Origin: Setomelanomma holmii
Taxonomy: Eukaryota; Ascomycota; Dothideomycetes; Pleosporales; Phaeosphaeriaceae
Direction of reading: 5' to 3'
Assembly: GCA_010015745.1 (NCBI GenBank)
Contig: ML978310.1
Span: 1-61,502 of the forward strand
Length of the DNA: 61,502 nt
Positions 42,168 to 54,085 of this stretch are shown one piece after another. The notes under the pieces were generated by a model, which saw only the letters and a list, made by a program, of their open reading frames with translations, did not search any database and had not been told where the DNA came from. Every line of letters starts with the position of its first letter. Positions within the stretch are counted from its first letter, which is position 1. The position numbers and the translations under genes are program-made.

Positions 42168-43071
42168 ATGTCTTTTCTCCGCTCCACTGCCCTCCGGGCG
42201 TCTTCACTGGCCCGCGCCGCCCGTCCTACGAGCTTCATCCGCGCTGCCGAGCGCCAATCGTGGCAGCGAGCTCTCCAGCGCAGGACATATGCCAGCGAAC
42301 ACGGCGCTCACGGTGCAGCCCAAGGCAGCGAGGTGCCATGGTAAGTCATTACATATTTCAGGACGCTTGCTTCGCCAGTAATGCGCTTGGTGTAATGACG
42401 CAATTGCAGCGAATTGTTGCTGACGAGCTTCGCAGGATAGCAGCTGGAGTCGCGGGTACCGTTGGCGGTCTATACTTTGTCGTGACACAGGACCTCGGTC
42501 ACGGCCCAGGGCACGACTCGGACCATCACGCCGAGGCACACGAAACCCACGGGAAAAACGAGGGTGAGGACGACGACGACGCGGACAAGGACGGATCGCA
42601 AGGCGGGCCCAAGGATGAGGCGAAGAGCAAGTCTGGGGAGGAGCCCAAGGAAGCAAGGGAGAACTCTGGTGAGGACAAGGAGGACGGAGAGCCAGGCAGT
42701 GGTATTCCAGACAAGAAGAAGGCAGCCGATTCTACACAGGATGAGCCCAAGGCGAACGAGAACGACGAGGCCTCTCCCGACAAGTCTGACAAGGTGGGCC
42801 TGGTCACAATGAATGAAGTGCCCCATGCTAATAACTCCAGCCCGATCCCCGTGGGAAGTTCAAGAGCTCCAACGAGACTTCCGGAAAGCAAGAGGGCCTC
42901 TCCAACAGCGATACGCACCACAGCTCTGAGATCAGCAAGCAAGACGACAAGAGCAAGAAGGGCGAGGGCGTCGCTGAGACTTCTAAGCTCAAGGGCACCG
43001 TCTCCACCGACCGACCGGGTGCCGAGAACAAGGAGGAGCGTGGAAAGGCCCAGCAGGACAAGGACAAATGA
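42168..43071 (+). CDS. mitochondrial-type protein with acidic, lysine-rich tail
   Basis: Three exons (42168-42340, 42436-42793, 42841-43071) with introns of 95 and 47 nt encode 253 residues. The N terminus is Arg/Ala/Ser-rich without acidic residues (MSFLRSTALRASSLARAARP), a classic mitochondrial presequence. One short hydrophobic segment (IAAGVAGTVGGLYFVV) is formed across the first splice. The rest is a highly charged, Asp/Glu/Lys-rich disordered tail with several His near its start. Splicing of the last intron keeps the Lys/Glu/Asp composition, whereas read-through turns it Arg/Ser-rich, which supports the intron. The function is unknown. Confidence 0.8.
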
Positions 43072-43977
43072 TCCAACATCTAATCTCATCTGTCAAAACC
43101 TCATGTATATCATAGTATCCTTGCGGCAGCCGTCCAACTTGTCGCACCCTGTATATTGTACGATTGGTGCTTTTCATCCTACACGGTTGTCTACCTTGCT
43201 CTGGATGGTACTCCTGTGTTGCGCAACTGTTCACCACTTCGTGTGCGCAGCCATTTTGTGTCACGCTGCAGTGATGCTGATGATGCGGGCGAGAAGACGT
43301 CGGTGCCGACTGAGCCACCGTCATCTCGAACGAGCCTCAGTACTTTGATGTATGTACGCGAAACAACGTCTCACGCCAGGTGATGCCAAAGAAGTCTCCG
43401 TCATCCATGGGGCATCGTTGGGGCGCTGGTGAAGCGAAGCTAGCCCTCCGCGCTCATTGGCCAGAGTCGGCTCGTGTTTAAGCGCCCACTTCACGCTCCA
43501 CACTCCCTGTCACACCTCACAACCATTGCAATTGGCCGTGCCTGCGCCTCACTGCACGACTAAAAAGAGAGTCATCCTTTGGCGGGAACTCTACGAATCT
43601 GCGTCCAAGGAAGTCCTTGCCTGCGTAATGGGTCACCGCTGTCAGCCAGTCGGAACGGACGCTGTATGCTGGCGCCTCACCATGCAGGGACACCTTTTTG
43701 TACAGCGCTCGAGGTTGAGCTCATGCATAACCTGATGCAATGGACCTGATATGAGGCCCCTCCGTCCCAAACTTGGGCTGGTACACTTGACCATACTTGA
43801 CCTTCAGCATTCATGATCCTGACGTGATTGTACCACTGGGAAACCCAAGTTACAACCACAGACACTCGAATTGCCATCGGACAGGGTACTAGCATATCAC
43901 CCACATTCCACGGACAGCGATCTGGCCACTGCTGGTAGACATTATAGGGAAGAGCTTCCGATCTCGACTGAACCGCC
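43072..43977. other. intergenic, no gene seen
   Basis: About 900 bases upstream of the PLAC8 gene without a supported gene on either strand. It should include the PLAC8 promoter. Confidence 0.45.
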
Positions 43978-45345
43978 ATGGATCTCAGGCAGAATGGCAA
44001 CAACCAGCAGCTCCAGCCTCAGTCAACTCAACAACGCCAGCATCAGAGATTCTCATGGCAGGCTCCCGAAGAAAACGCTCCGGCCTATGAGCAGGTCCAG
44101 CAACAGCATACCCATCAGCAAGCACCCCAACGTGCGCCGCAACAGCCGCACATCAGCACGAACGTCGAATCGCATAACCGACACTTTTCGTTTGCGCAGA
44201 CGCCCATCGAGCACGAAGCTTTCTTCTACGTTGCTTCACCCACCGACCCGCCTGTTCCTCAAATCCCCCAGAACCACGTACAGCAGCAGATCCAGTCTCC
44301 GACCACTCCAATCGACCCTCGCCCTCAGTCGATATTCAATCCGCTGACATCCGCTGTCCAGCCCCGGGCCCAACCCCAGCAAGGCTACGCACAGCCGTTG
44401 TCTTACGCACGGGACGAGAAACCACCAGTCTCACCCAGCTCCCCGCACAATGGAGGACGACCCATGTCCTTCTCTCCGGTCTCGCCTATGCCAGCGCCGC
44501 AGACATTCGCACAATCCGCACATACCGCACGTTCCGCACAGCCACCACCCATTGCTATATCTCATACCAGCCATGCGCGTAAAATGAGCAACCTCAGTCC
44601 CATCAACACGAACGTCACGACATACCCGATGCCGCCAATACCCCCAACCCCGCCCTCGGGTACGCAGACCTCGCCGCTTCCGCACAAGGCTCCCATCACA
44701 CCAATCTCACCCGTGTCTACATCCAAGGAGACGAAGCGCGATCATCGCCAATCGCACGCCATCAACGAGCCGTATTCACCGCATGGCTTTAGCTCATCCC
44801 AGACTAACAACTTCCATGCCGTCTTCTCGCCAGATGCCGCGCATGGCCCAAACGGTCTGGACTTTGCTCTACACCAACCAGGCCAAATCGCACATCCCAA
44901 CATGGAATCGTCGTCGAGTAAAGAGTGGAGTTCGTCGCTATGTGCTTGCAGCCCTGACCCCTCAGCCTGTCTCACTGGTCTCTTCTGCCCGTGTATCGTC
45001 TATGGCCGGACATCGTACCGCTTGTCACAGAAGTCCTCAAAGAAGGACCCTACAGACATGCTTGGATACTCTGCAACGAGCGGACACTGCATACTCATGA
45101 GCGTCTCGTGTGGCTTCTGGTGGCTGTTTCCAATGCTGCAGCGCACAAGAATCAGGCATGCGTATAAGCTTGGTGGAAGTGTGGCGAGCGATTTCCTAAA
45201 GGGATGCTGTTGCTGTTGCTGTGTTGCTGTGCAGAATGAACGCGAGGTGAAGAGCAGGGAGGAGGCGAGCAGGCGATGGGCAGGACCGGCGAGCACAGAT
45301 GTGTACACACGAAGGAGTGGGATGATCTATAAACCGCAGCAATGA
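43978..45345 (+). CDS. PLAC8-domain cysteine-rich membrane protein
   Basis: The 455-residue intronless product has a long Gln/Pro/Ser-rich disordered N terminus (about residues 1-310). A C-terminal PLAC8 domain follows, with CSPDPSACLTGLFCPCIVYGRT, a hydrophobic segment (SGHCILMSVSCGFWWLFPML) and a six-Cys run encoded by a TGCTGT repeat. PLAC8 proteins are small membrane-associated proteins; plant and fungal relatives affect cell size or divalent-cation and cadmium tolerance. The cysteine run may be lipidated. The ATG at 43978 is the first in frame. The function here is unassigned. Confidence 0.88.
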   Translation: MDLRQNGNNQQLQPQSTQQRQHQRFSWQAPEENAPAYEQVQQQHTHQQAPQRAPQQPHISTNVESHNRHFSFAQTPIEHEAFFYVASPTDPPVPQIPQNHVQQQIQSPTTPIDPRPQSIFNPLTSAVQPRAQPQQGYAQPLSYARDEKPPVSPSSPHNGGRPMSFSPVSPMPAPQTFAQSAHTARSAQPPPIAISHTSHARKMSNLSPINTNVTTYPMPPIPPTPPSGTQTSPLPHKAPITPISPVSTSKETKRDHRQSHAINEPYSPHGFSSSQTNNFHAVFSPDAAHGPNGLDFALHQPGQIAHPNMESSSSKEWSSSLCACSPDPSACLTGLFCPCIVYGRTSYRLSQKSSKKDPTDMLGYSATSGHCILMSVSCGFWWLFPMLQRTRIRHAYKLGGSVASDFLKGCCCCCCVAVQNEREVKSREEASRRWAGPASTDVYTRRSGMIYKPQQ

Positions 45346-46258
45346 GTGGGTGCAGCATGGCAGGATAGAGGTCGTGGGCCCAGCCGAAAGAAGGTTCGAT
45401 GGGATGAGGTCGCACGACAGATGTGCGTACCTGACAGGCTTCGCTTGTCTTCACGGTCTTTTTACGATACCCATGTCTTGTTTGGAAATTTCATTTGTTT
45501 AGCATAAGAACCAGCGTGGGAGCATCTTTGTAGAATGCACTGGTCACACGAGAATGTCAACTGATTTCGAGAGTCACGCGTAATTGAACTGTCACACTAA
45601 GCTGCAGGTTGGCTATCACCAGGGCGAAGAATGATGTAGACGTGGGAATGACAACACAGCTGTCATTCCCTTACAACGGCCCTGTAACACGAAGAGACTT
45701 GAGGCTCTCTGTGGCAAGAGGCTCGCGACGCTCGACTATAAGGTTGCTTACACGCGCATCGTAATTTGGTATGGTTGCTTCGCAGAGCAGCTAACGCAAC
45801 ATGCCAGCTGATTATGATGTAGAGCTGAAAGTCAGGATCCTTTGAGCCCACCGGTGGACGAGCCATTGATCAAAGTGAGACTTGCAAGCTCGAAAGAGTC
45901 TACAACACTTTCCCGTCTTCAGTGGGACACGGCTGAAGACCCTCGCCCATGTGAACCGAACTATCAATAAGTCTACGTGATATCGAAGGCCTCCTAACTT
46001 CTGTTTCTTATATGCAATTATATTCCTGATGTTGCGCGTATATCTGTTGGAGCTCAAATGTGCTGTAGTAACACCCAATCACCACGCGTCGCTCGCTTTT
46101 CGAACTCTTGGCACCACCAGACCTTCTTCAGATTAGCGGCCACGATCGCGAAAAAGTAGCCGAGCCTGTCAAGAAGTTCAATCATGACTCTCCTCACCAC
46201 CACATAACACATATTGCGCAGGATATCCACTTCTTTGCGCTCTTATAAATCCCTCGAA
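45346..46258. other. intergenic, no gene seen
   Basis: About 900 bases between PLAC8 and the ribosomal protein gene without a supported ORF. Directly before the eL22 ATG the sequence is pyrimidine-rich (CACTTCTTTGCGCTCTT), as often seen at ribosomal protein gene starts. Confidence 0.45.
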
Positions 46259-46861
46259 ATGGCTCCCCCAACTGTACGTACACCGCTTTGCTGTCCGCTG
46301 GGCTGAGCATTGCGCTCCCTCACGCACAGAACAGTAGGCTAAGTACTTTGCACATGTAGAAGAAATCCGCGGCGGCGAAGAAGGGCCAGAAGGTCACCAA
46401 GAAGGTACGAACTCAGGCTCACCCCTTTGTGTATAGGGGTGAGGGCGCATCGCTAACGTGCATGCAGTTCATCATCAACTGCTCGCAACCCGTCAACGAC
46501 AAGATCTTTGATATTCAGGCGTTCGAGAAGTTCCTCCACGACCGCATCAAGGTTGACGGCCGCACCGGAAACCTCGGCGATACCATCTCGATCTCGCAGC
46601 AGGGTGATGGCAAAATTGAGGTCATTGCGCACCAGGAGTTCTCTGGCCGCTACTTGAAGTACCTGTATGTACATCGCGCCGCGCTGGTCCGGACAGGAAG
46701 CGGTGCTCTGGATATATGCTGACGGCAGTTGTAGCACCAAGAAGTTCCTTAAGAAGCAGCAGCTCCGTGACTGGCTCCGCGTCGTTTCCACCGCCAAGGG
46801 TGTCTACGAGCTCCGCTTCTTCAACGTTGTCAACGACGAGGCCGATGACGATGACGAGTAA
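46259..46861 (+). CDS. RPL22: 60S ribosomal protein eL22
   Basis: This is ribosomal protein L22e of the large subunit. Four exons (46259-46273, 46360-46404, 46468-46664, 46735-46861) with introns of 86, 63 and 70 nt give 127 residues, the normal family length. The N terminus is MAPPT plus a Lys-rich tail, then the conserved FIINCSQPVNDKIFDIQ, HDRIKVDGRTGNLGD and GRYLKYLTKKFLKKQQLRDW blocks, ending in an acidic tail (EADDDDE). The first coding exon is only 15 nt and the second 45 nt, as is common in fungal ribosomal protein genes where introns cluster at the 5' end. Confidence 0.96.
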
Positions 46862-49787
46862 ACGATCGCTCACGAGCATATGGATTGCAGGAGAGATGCA
46901 CATGTGAGAAATGAGTAGGACGGGTCATTACATGGCATACAGCACGATCTAATAGAATTGTTGCCATTGCCAACATGTCCTTGGTGTGTTATTGACCATG
47001 TTCGTACGGTGGTTTTCACCATCTTGTACATTATTGATCTTCAAAATCACGCACACGTTGCCTACTCCACGCCATGAAAACTTAAGCAATTCAACGAGCA
47101 TCACACGAATATACGCTAGGGCTTGTCAGCCCCTCTGGTGGCCCATATATTTACCCAGCAGCCTATGCTTTGCATACAGAGCGTGGTATGTAACAAGATT
47201 TACTTGACTGGTTGGAAGGGTCGTGGGCTTGTCTTACACGCCGCTACACCTGCCATCAGCACATCATGCTTCTTTCCTGCCTCCAATGCACTGCCATTCA
47301 GCATCATCTATGACTACAATCGAGCCCTGATGTGGACTGGCCGGATGATGATCATGCTATTCCTGAGACCATCCTTCAGGGTAACTCGAAGCGGAAACAG
47401 TGACAAAAGCAACACAGCATGGTATGGTATGTCGTGTGAAAAAACATCGAGTCGAAAGACGACTTACGCTCGTGAATCTTTGGGAAACGGTCAGCTCAAG
47501 AGGGAAGAAGAAAAAGTGTGAGCAGGTGATTTTGGCGCTCCACGATCGGCGGAACCCTTGGGAGAATCTGGCCCTGCCTTCCACTTCAGGCTGATGCTGT
47601 AATTTCGGTCCAAGATGGCCTTCAATGAAGGCGTGTAGGTTTACGTGCTGTCTAGACGTCGTCGGAGTACCCCGACCGGCTAACTCGAATGTTGGGGTAT
47701 GCTTCGGAGTGCGGAGCAAAACACACATGCGATTCCGAATCCCGACCTTGAATTGTGGTAAAATCACGAAAAGTCTGGAAAAGGCGTCTTCAGCCACAAC
47801 CATGCCAGCCTCGCAGGGACGACAATAGCAGTCTCGTGATGGTAAGAGGTGGTTTCGGGCCGTTGACTGCCTCGGGGCCAAGTGAGGCCCCGACCAACGC
47901 CAATGCAAAGCAGGAGCACCGTGCTGTGCTTCTCGAAGCACGACGGAATAGTGTCAATGTGCGCAACGCAAGTCTCCAATGTTTGTCTCGATGTCGAAGA
48001 GCGGTGAGATGTTGTGTGGTGACGCCATGCTGTTGACATGGCACGTTTCTGGGACTATTGGATGGAGACAGTTGCTTGCGAAATTTCAAAATGATGAAAG
48101 TAGCAACGCGTGTCATGCTGAGCAAGCTCGTTACAATCAGCACTTAGGAAGCTGAGGCTGAAGGACCAAGTTTCCAGACCAGGGCACAGAAACACGATTT
48201 CAAAGAAACCCGTTATGCACAGTGTGCCGATTAATTGCCTGATTCGGCCAGACATGACATGTGCCGCCATGGCATCAAGCAAACTCAGGAACACGATTTG
48301 CGACCACTGGTTGCCAGCGAGGTATCGTGAGATCTCAGGCTGATGATGCAGATCTTGCAGCGCTTTACAATGCGATTGTTGAGTTCATGGAAAGCATGAT
48401 CGGACATCTTCGTCAAGGAAGTGGCTTTCGTCGAAGAGCTCCGGAATTAGGGCGGGCTGAATGGCAGTTGGGATCGAGTAATTCTCAAGTATGTGGTACT
48501 ATGAGGCACAGTCTGGTCCCCTCAACGTGTGCGTGTTCTGACACGAGGTGGCCGCAAGGTTCAGAAAAGCGGGCCGCAGCGCCAAAATGTGCAAAGATGC
48601 TGCAAAGGATCTGGGAGCTGTGGAGCACAATCATACCACGAGCGCCGGATGCTGTTTTGCTTGGTTGACGGCTGCGATAAAATTTTCGAAGCATTACCTA
48701 ACGCCGGCGGCTTGGCATATCAATCGCAATGCAGACGACAGATGACTGAGAATTGACGACGTTGCACAATCGGCAATGCGCGCGAGCAGCAATTTCAGGG
48801 CGCGAGGCGGCAGTCGGGCGGTCATTCCAGCGGGGTAGAGTGCCATTGATGTACGCTGAAAGGGGCACTTGGAGTGGTGTTCTTCCACGGAGATGCTCAC
48901 CTGCTCGTCCCCAGAGTGGCCCTTTCGAGACAGGCACAACGCCAGGATGCGGGGAACCGCACATCAGGACAGCGTCCACAAATGATGTTGCCCGGCGGGT
49001 GCGTTGCCCTAGTGCGCGGTGAGCACCCCAGAGTTTTCATTCCGGTGGAGCTGGAGCTGGCACGATGCTTGCTGGAAGAAAAGGCCGTCGGCGAGCCACA
49101 CGGCGCTGTTGCATTGGCACTTGTGGTCAGTCGAAAAAATCGATGATGAGACTGACGGGCAGCATCTTTGGAGCTGTCATCCAAGGGCAGAGTCGGCCCG
49201 CGTACTGGGTGCGCGCAACGGCATGTCGCCGGCGCAGCTGAATGTCTTTGCAGCTGAGGGCGACGACGTCTCTTCGCAACCTGACGTCTGGATTGCAGGC
49301 AAGCACGACCGCTCGGCACACTCCAGGGCGGTCACGAGAGCCGCTTGCAGCAGCGGCAGTCCGTGCGCACCTGCCTCCTGACCCAAAAATTGCGACAGGT
49401 GCAGGGATGGGCCTCCCCTGCCTGGCCTAGCGCGACATGCGAAAAGCTTGGATCTGAGTAACCGATGGCATCATGTCGAGAGCCTATGAGGCACCCAGTC
49501 ATCGAGTTTCTCTCATGTAAAACTTCGTGAAGAGCCTTAAATAAAGACCTCGCGCTCCCCCAGCATTGCCTTTGCTCTTTGATCTGAACCCCAGAATATG
49601 TTCCTGCCACAATCACTCACTCACCACCTCAATTCGCACAAGATCCACTCTTGAACGCCGCATTCGTCGCCTGTTGAGCTGCAATTGGGTCCTCGGAGAT
49701 ACACACCACGTCTTATCTTGCAGATTCTCGCGCAACACACCCACTCACATCGCTGCATCTCAGCCCTACCCCGGATTTCGCTCTACT
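46862..49787. other. 2.9-kb gene-poor region
   Basis: The largest stretch without a recognisable gene outside the transposon blocks. Several overlapping open frames of 90-195 codons occur on both strands, but none starts sensibly, shows a domain or forms a splice-consistent model. It may hold lineage-specific genes, non-coding RNA or simply spacer. Confidence 0.5.
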
Positions 49788-51125
49788 ATGCCTGGCCGTT
49801 TGCTGTCTACCCTCGTCAGGGTGGCGCCATCCCCATTGCCAAAGCTGGACAGACCTGCAAAGGCCCACTCCGCGCCCCTCTTCCCTCCAGTCTATTCCTA
49901 CGAGGCCCCTGAGACAAAAGGAACCACAAAATCGCAAGAGTCGCTCGTCATGGACATCTTTAAGCGCCATGACAAGCATTACGCCGACAAGAAAAGCCCC
50001 AAGGTGGAGGCGCAAGGCGCTGCGTCACTCAATATGCGCATCGAGAGCCCACCAATTGTCTTCTACAACAATGCACAAACTTCGACGGGCGCCATCTTTT
50101 CTGGTCAGCTCATGATGAGCATCCACGAGCCATACGTCACCATTGAAAAGTTTGAAATGCGCCTCCTCGCCATTGTTTCGACCAAGAAACCGGTTGCGCA
50201 GCACTGTGCCGATTGCAGCTCCCAGACCACGGAGATCCACAGGTGGGAATTTTTGACACACCCTGCTTCGCTTCGCCATGGGCCGCACAGTTTCCCATTC
50301 AGCCACTTGCTTCCGGGTCACCTGCCTGCCACTACGCATGGAAGCTTAGCCACACTAGACTATTATCTCTCGGCTGTCGCTACGACCGCTAGTGGCGACA
50401 AGATCACCTATAGAAGCAATATCGACATCAAGCGTGCCATCTTTCCTGGTAACGAGAAGCACTCGATCCGCATCTTCCCACCCACAAACCTTACTGCTTC
50501 TGTGAAGCTACCGCCAGTCATTCACCCAATTGGTGACTTCCCTGTTGAGATGCGCTTGTCGGGTATTGTTCAGAACAAGGCTGACTCCCAAACACGTTGG
50601 AGACTGCGCAAGCTCAACTGGCGCATCGAAGAGACTCAGAAGTTCATTGCGCCTGCTTGCTCCAAGCATATCTCCAAGGTCGGCGGCGAAGGCAAAGGTG
50701 TACTTCATGAAGACGTTCGTGCCATTGCCAATGAAGAAGTCAAGACTGGCTGGAAGACTGACTTTGAGCGGGGCGAGATCGACGTCGAGTTTCAAGCAGC
50801 CTGCAACGTCGCTCTTAAGCCTCTGTGCGGCATGGACAGCCAGAATGGTATGAGTGTGAAGCACAACCTCATCATTGAGATGGTTGTTGCGGAGGAATGG
50901 GCACCACTCAAGAAGCTCAATCAAGCTACACCCACAGGTGCGGCACGAGTCCTGCGCACTCAATTCCATCTTACCCTTACCGAGCGCTCCGGCATGGGCA
51001 TTGCCTGGGATGAGGAACAACCTCCAATCTACGAAGATGTACCTGCGAGCCCTCCTACCTATATTGGCGACTGCATCGACCCAGTTTCTGCGAGTAGCTC
51101 CCGCTCTAACAGCTTCAGTCTCTGA
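49788..51125 (+). CDS. alpha-arrestin-like protein with PPxY motifs
   Basis: The 445-residue product resembles arrestin-related trafficking adaptors, which recruit the HECT ligase Rsp5/NEDD4 to membrane proteins to trigger their ubiquitination and endocytosis. An arrestin-like N-terminal beta-fold is suggested by LNMRIESPPIVFYNN, FSGQLMMSIHEPYVTIEKFEMRLL and HSFPFSHLLPGHLPAT. The C-terminal fold follows (VKLPPVIHPIGDFPVEMRLSG). Three PPxY-type WW ligands are visible: PPVY (33-36), PPIY (about 412-415) and PPTY (about 422-425). It is intronless. The first ATG in the frame is at 49788. It seems closest to the Ldb19/Art1 type but I cannot confirm this. Confidence 0.85.
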   Translation: MPGRLLSTLVRVAPSPLPKLDRPAKAHSAPLFPPVYSYEAPETKGTTKSQESLVMDIFKRHDKHYADKKSPKVEAQGAASLNMRIESPPIVFYNNAQTSTGAIFSGQLMMSIHEPYVTIEKFEMRLLAIVSTKKPVAQHCADCSSQTTEIHRWEFLTHPASLRHGPHSFPFSHLLPGHLPATTHGSLATLDYYLSAVATTASGDKITYRSNIDIKRAIFPGNEKHSIRIFPPTNLTASVKLPPVIHPIGDFPVEMRLSGIVQNKADSQTRWRLRKLNWRIEETQKFIAPACSKHISKVGGEGKGVLHEDVRAIANEEVKTGWKTDFERGEIDVEFQAACNVALKPLCGMDSQNGMSVKHNLIIEMVVAEEWAPLKKLNQATPTGAARVLRTQFHLTLTERSGMGIAWDEEQPPIYEDVPASPPTYIGDCIDPVSASSSRSNSFSL

Positions 51126-52777
51126 GCTGTTCGTTCCTTTTCGTATCATTCATATACCCCTTCACGGCCTTGAATGGATCTCACGAATTTTCTTCCCAAA
51201 CGCTCAGCGGATCAACATTTGGACTGTGTAGGATATACCCCATCAGCATGTGTTTATTGGTTATTTGGACTCTTCAACACCACTCTTGTTTGGATTCAGA
51301 GCGAGGCGTTCTTTAGTCAGGCTGGTATCCTTGAGTTGAGCCCGCAGTGAGCTCCTCTTGCATTTCTTTGGATTCAGCTTGTGTTTGCATGGGAGGAAAA
51401 GTCGATTTCTGATTTGCAAGTAGCATGCTGCGCATGCATACAAAACATAATAAGGGGTGCATCGTAGAATAAGGTTCTGCTCTTCATTATACGTTCTTGA
51501 CCCTGTTTTCAATCACTGGTGATCCTCAATTATATCTGTGAACAAACTTCCATTCACTGCCCATGTTAGATATCTTGAGAGGTGGACACGAAGTCTGCCT
51601 CAGGGCGCAGACAATCAATTTGCGGTTGTGCCCGGAGGGCCTCAGCGTGTCCAATTTCTGAGCTGTCATCGACTACAAGCTTTTCAACAGCACATTGACC
51701 AACGTCGCAAGGACACACACCGCCTACATGAATCCACAAGCTACAACACTTGGGAGATCTCACGATACTCGCCCTAAACGCGAGGCCACATTGCGCCAAA
51801 ACTCTAAGCGTACGATCCACACACTAAACGCTTAGATTTATGAGCCTCAATCCAAGGGTCCACTTGCTTCGATACATCAATATCATGTTGCGACACGGCG
51901 TGTCGAGCGCTAACGCCAATTACATATAGCGCCATAGTCCTAGTACTCATCACTTGCACGAGTAAGGTACTCACTTTCAGTCGGCATCTGAGACGTCGGA
52001 CCAGGTCAAGGATATACAAGACGGAGAAAGGCGACGGGATGGGAAAGACGAATCTGCATGAGCTTCGCAACGGACCACACATGGATGGAATTGCCTGTTT
52101 GGGGCATTCTTATGCCGGGTCGAACAAGGTTCCGCGGGACGAGACTATTTGCGAGTTGCACAAACATTGCATGTTAAGCCGTTTACCAGAGTTTGATAAA
52201 AAGACACATGCAGCTTGGCTCTTTGCGATTCTATGTATGTTAAAGGACAAAGGAACAGCTCTTTGTGCAGGCGGAGCTAAGGACACCGAAACAATAGCGA
52301 AGGGAAAGCATCCTCAACCGGTCCTAATCTGGCGTGTAACACATGCGGTCAATAAGAGCAAGTCCTTTCATTGTACATATATGCTGCGTGCAAGATGCAG
52401 ATCAAAGCCTGCAAGTGCTGTCAGAGGAGATGAGGCGAGAGGAAGACTCTAGCGCCGCACAATAGTCCGGATGTAAGAAATGCAGACGACCATGAGCGCG
52501 CGTCTTGTTAGCAACAAGGCCATATTCAAACTTTTTGGTCAAAAGCTTCGCATATAGCTTCGTGCTCCCTAGTTACGCTGGGATTTCTCGGAAGTAAATA
52601 AATCGCTGTGGTGGCTTCTGACGGGCGCACCCTCCATCGGCTTAGTTCCGATGAATTGAACGGCGCCAGAGGGAAGGTCCTGCCAAATACGCTACTCCTG
52701 GTTCATTCCCGACCCCAGCCGTTCTCGACCTGTGACTGACGATTTGGCACACTGTCGACGACCATACCAACTGCTCA
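51126..52777. other. 1.65-kb region without a supported gene
   Basis: Between the arrestin and the RING-finger genes only short open frames exist. A plus-strand frame ending at 52452 (137 codons) starts late and has no domain. I see no repeat structure. Confidence 0.45.
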
Positions 52778-53284
52778 TCAGCTGCTGGTGAAAAAATCTT
52801 GCCTCGACTCTCCCTGCGCCACGAAGAGTCGTTTGCGACGCTCGCACAGTACCTCACTACACACCGGGCACGTATTTGACGCAGCAACGTGGGAGCAATT
52901 CACCCAAGAGCCCAAGCAAGCTCGGTGGAAGAAATGGCCACACGGAGTGACGACACCCTGCCCTTGCCTTAGCTCTGCCTTGATTTCAGCTAAGCAGATT
53001 AAGCATACTGACGCTGTGGGCACCGCATCGACGGGCTCGCAGAACGCGGGAAAGGGCACAGGTTCATCCAATGTTTCGTCGTCCGCCGAGAGCTCGTCTT
53101 CTTCAAAGAGAATCGAGCACTGAAAGACATTAAATAGGTCGATGACTTCCAGCCGAAAAGCGTTTGCGAAGCTAACGTACCGAAGCATCCTAAATGCTTC
53201 ATGAAACAGAACGTGGTGTCCATCAATCACGGCTTCAAAAACCAAACAAACTATCAGCTCAGTCAAGACAATGGCTCTAGTCAT
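52778..53284 (-). CDS. RING-H2 finger protein
   Basis: The 168-residue frame carries a complete RING-H2 finger: Cys94-x2-Cys97, Cys115-x-His117, His120-x2-Cys123 and Cys139-x2-Cys142 (CLICLAE ... TPCGHFFHRACLGSWV ... NTCPVC). Such domains bind E2 enzymes and act as ubiquitin ligases. The upstream half has no recognised domain. A GTACGT..TTTCAG pair around 53121-53181 looks like an intron but would break the frame as read. The frame could be the 3' exon of a longer gene that includes 53303-53728. It is a paralogue of the RING protein at 54.1 kb by finger spacing and context. Confidence 0.65.
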   Translation of the reverse strand: MTRAIVLTELIVCLVFEAVIDGHHVLFHEAFRMLRYVSFANAFRLEVIDLFNVFQCSILFEEDELSADDETLDEPVPFPAFCEPVDAVPTASVCLICLAEIKAELRQGQGVVTPCGHFFHRACLGSWVNCSHVAASNTCPVCSEVLCERRKRLFVAQGESRQDFFTSS

Positions 53285-53302
53285 CTTTTCTTAGCCATGA
53301 TA

Positions 53303-53728
53303 TTAGCTGAGCCTATGCTCCTGAGTAGCAAAACTTCGGTCCTCCGCGCGTTTCTGTTCGATCACTGTTTGGATGAATTGAGCTAATTGTACCAAACGCA
53401 GGCTTTGCTGGGAAACGGCACCCGCGCGCAGTACCATGTGCTCTTCTAGTTGTGTGCAGTATGCTCGGATCGTGTTGTTCGTAGGTCGCTGCATCAACAG
53501 GACGGATAGCACTTCAACAATATTGTATAGAGCGCCGATGAATCGACCATTCTGGGCTGGAGTGGCGTACCAGAAGGAGTTTCGCGTGACCTCCAAAAGG
53601 CTTGTGAATCGATCAGCAAAGCCTGTTCCATGGGTTGCATGAGTGGTCTGACCACGTTTGATATTCCAATGCCAGAGTATGATGCTTTGCTGGTAGCGGC
53701 CATCGAAGATGGTTCGTAGGGATTCCAT
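53303..53728 (-). CDS. hypothetical protein, possible 5' exon of the RING gene
   Basis: The frame from an ATG at 53728 encodes about 141 residues (MESLRTIFDGRYQQSIILWH...). It is predicted to be largely helical, with a stretch NGRFIGALYNIVEVLSVLL and a charged C-terminal end (QTVIEQKRAEDR). No domain is recognised. It ends 18 nt before the ATG of the RING-finger frame on the same strand. A splice from a GTTTTG donor near 53341 to an AG near 53257 would join the two frames in phase, but that donor is weak. Confidence 0.4.
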   Translation of the reverse strand: MESLRTIFDGRYQQSIILWHWNIKRGQTTHATHGTGFADRFTSLLEVTRNSFWYATPAQNGRFIGALYNIVEVLSVLLMQRPTNNTIRAYCTQLEEHMVLRAGAVSQQSLRLVQLAQFIQTVIEQKRAEDRSFATQEHRLS

Positions 53729-54085
53729 CTTCAAGCTACTGGTGAGTTTAGGATTCGTTGGAGTGGTGTCGAGTGTGTACACGCCCCTGGGGCTGGAATT
53801 GCTCCAGAAATCAGGAAGGACTCCTCAAAGCTCCGGCAAAGTCGACTTGTCTAACAATGCCAGACAATGGACGTAAAAAGCATGCTTATGCTTCAGGCAG
53901 CCCTTTCGGGCGGCACATTGTATGCGATTTGGATGCCGCATGTTTCAAGAAAGGCACGACGGTAGAGAATGTTCGACCCAAGTCTTTGCTCATGAGACAC
54001 GTTCATGAATAGAGGTAATACGGCAGGGGATCGGGATCTACTTTGGCTATATACGTTGCCAGTCTATGGTCGTGTCGAAAAGGAC

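Noticed and set aside
46242..46250. TATAAAT as the TATA box of the eL22 gene
   Set aside because: It is only about 10-17 nt before the ATG, too close to act as a core promoter for a transcript with a normal 5' UTR.
47357..47941. 194-codon minus-strand frame in the gene-poor region
   Set aside because: No domain, no supportive start context, and several competing frames of similar length overlap it.
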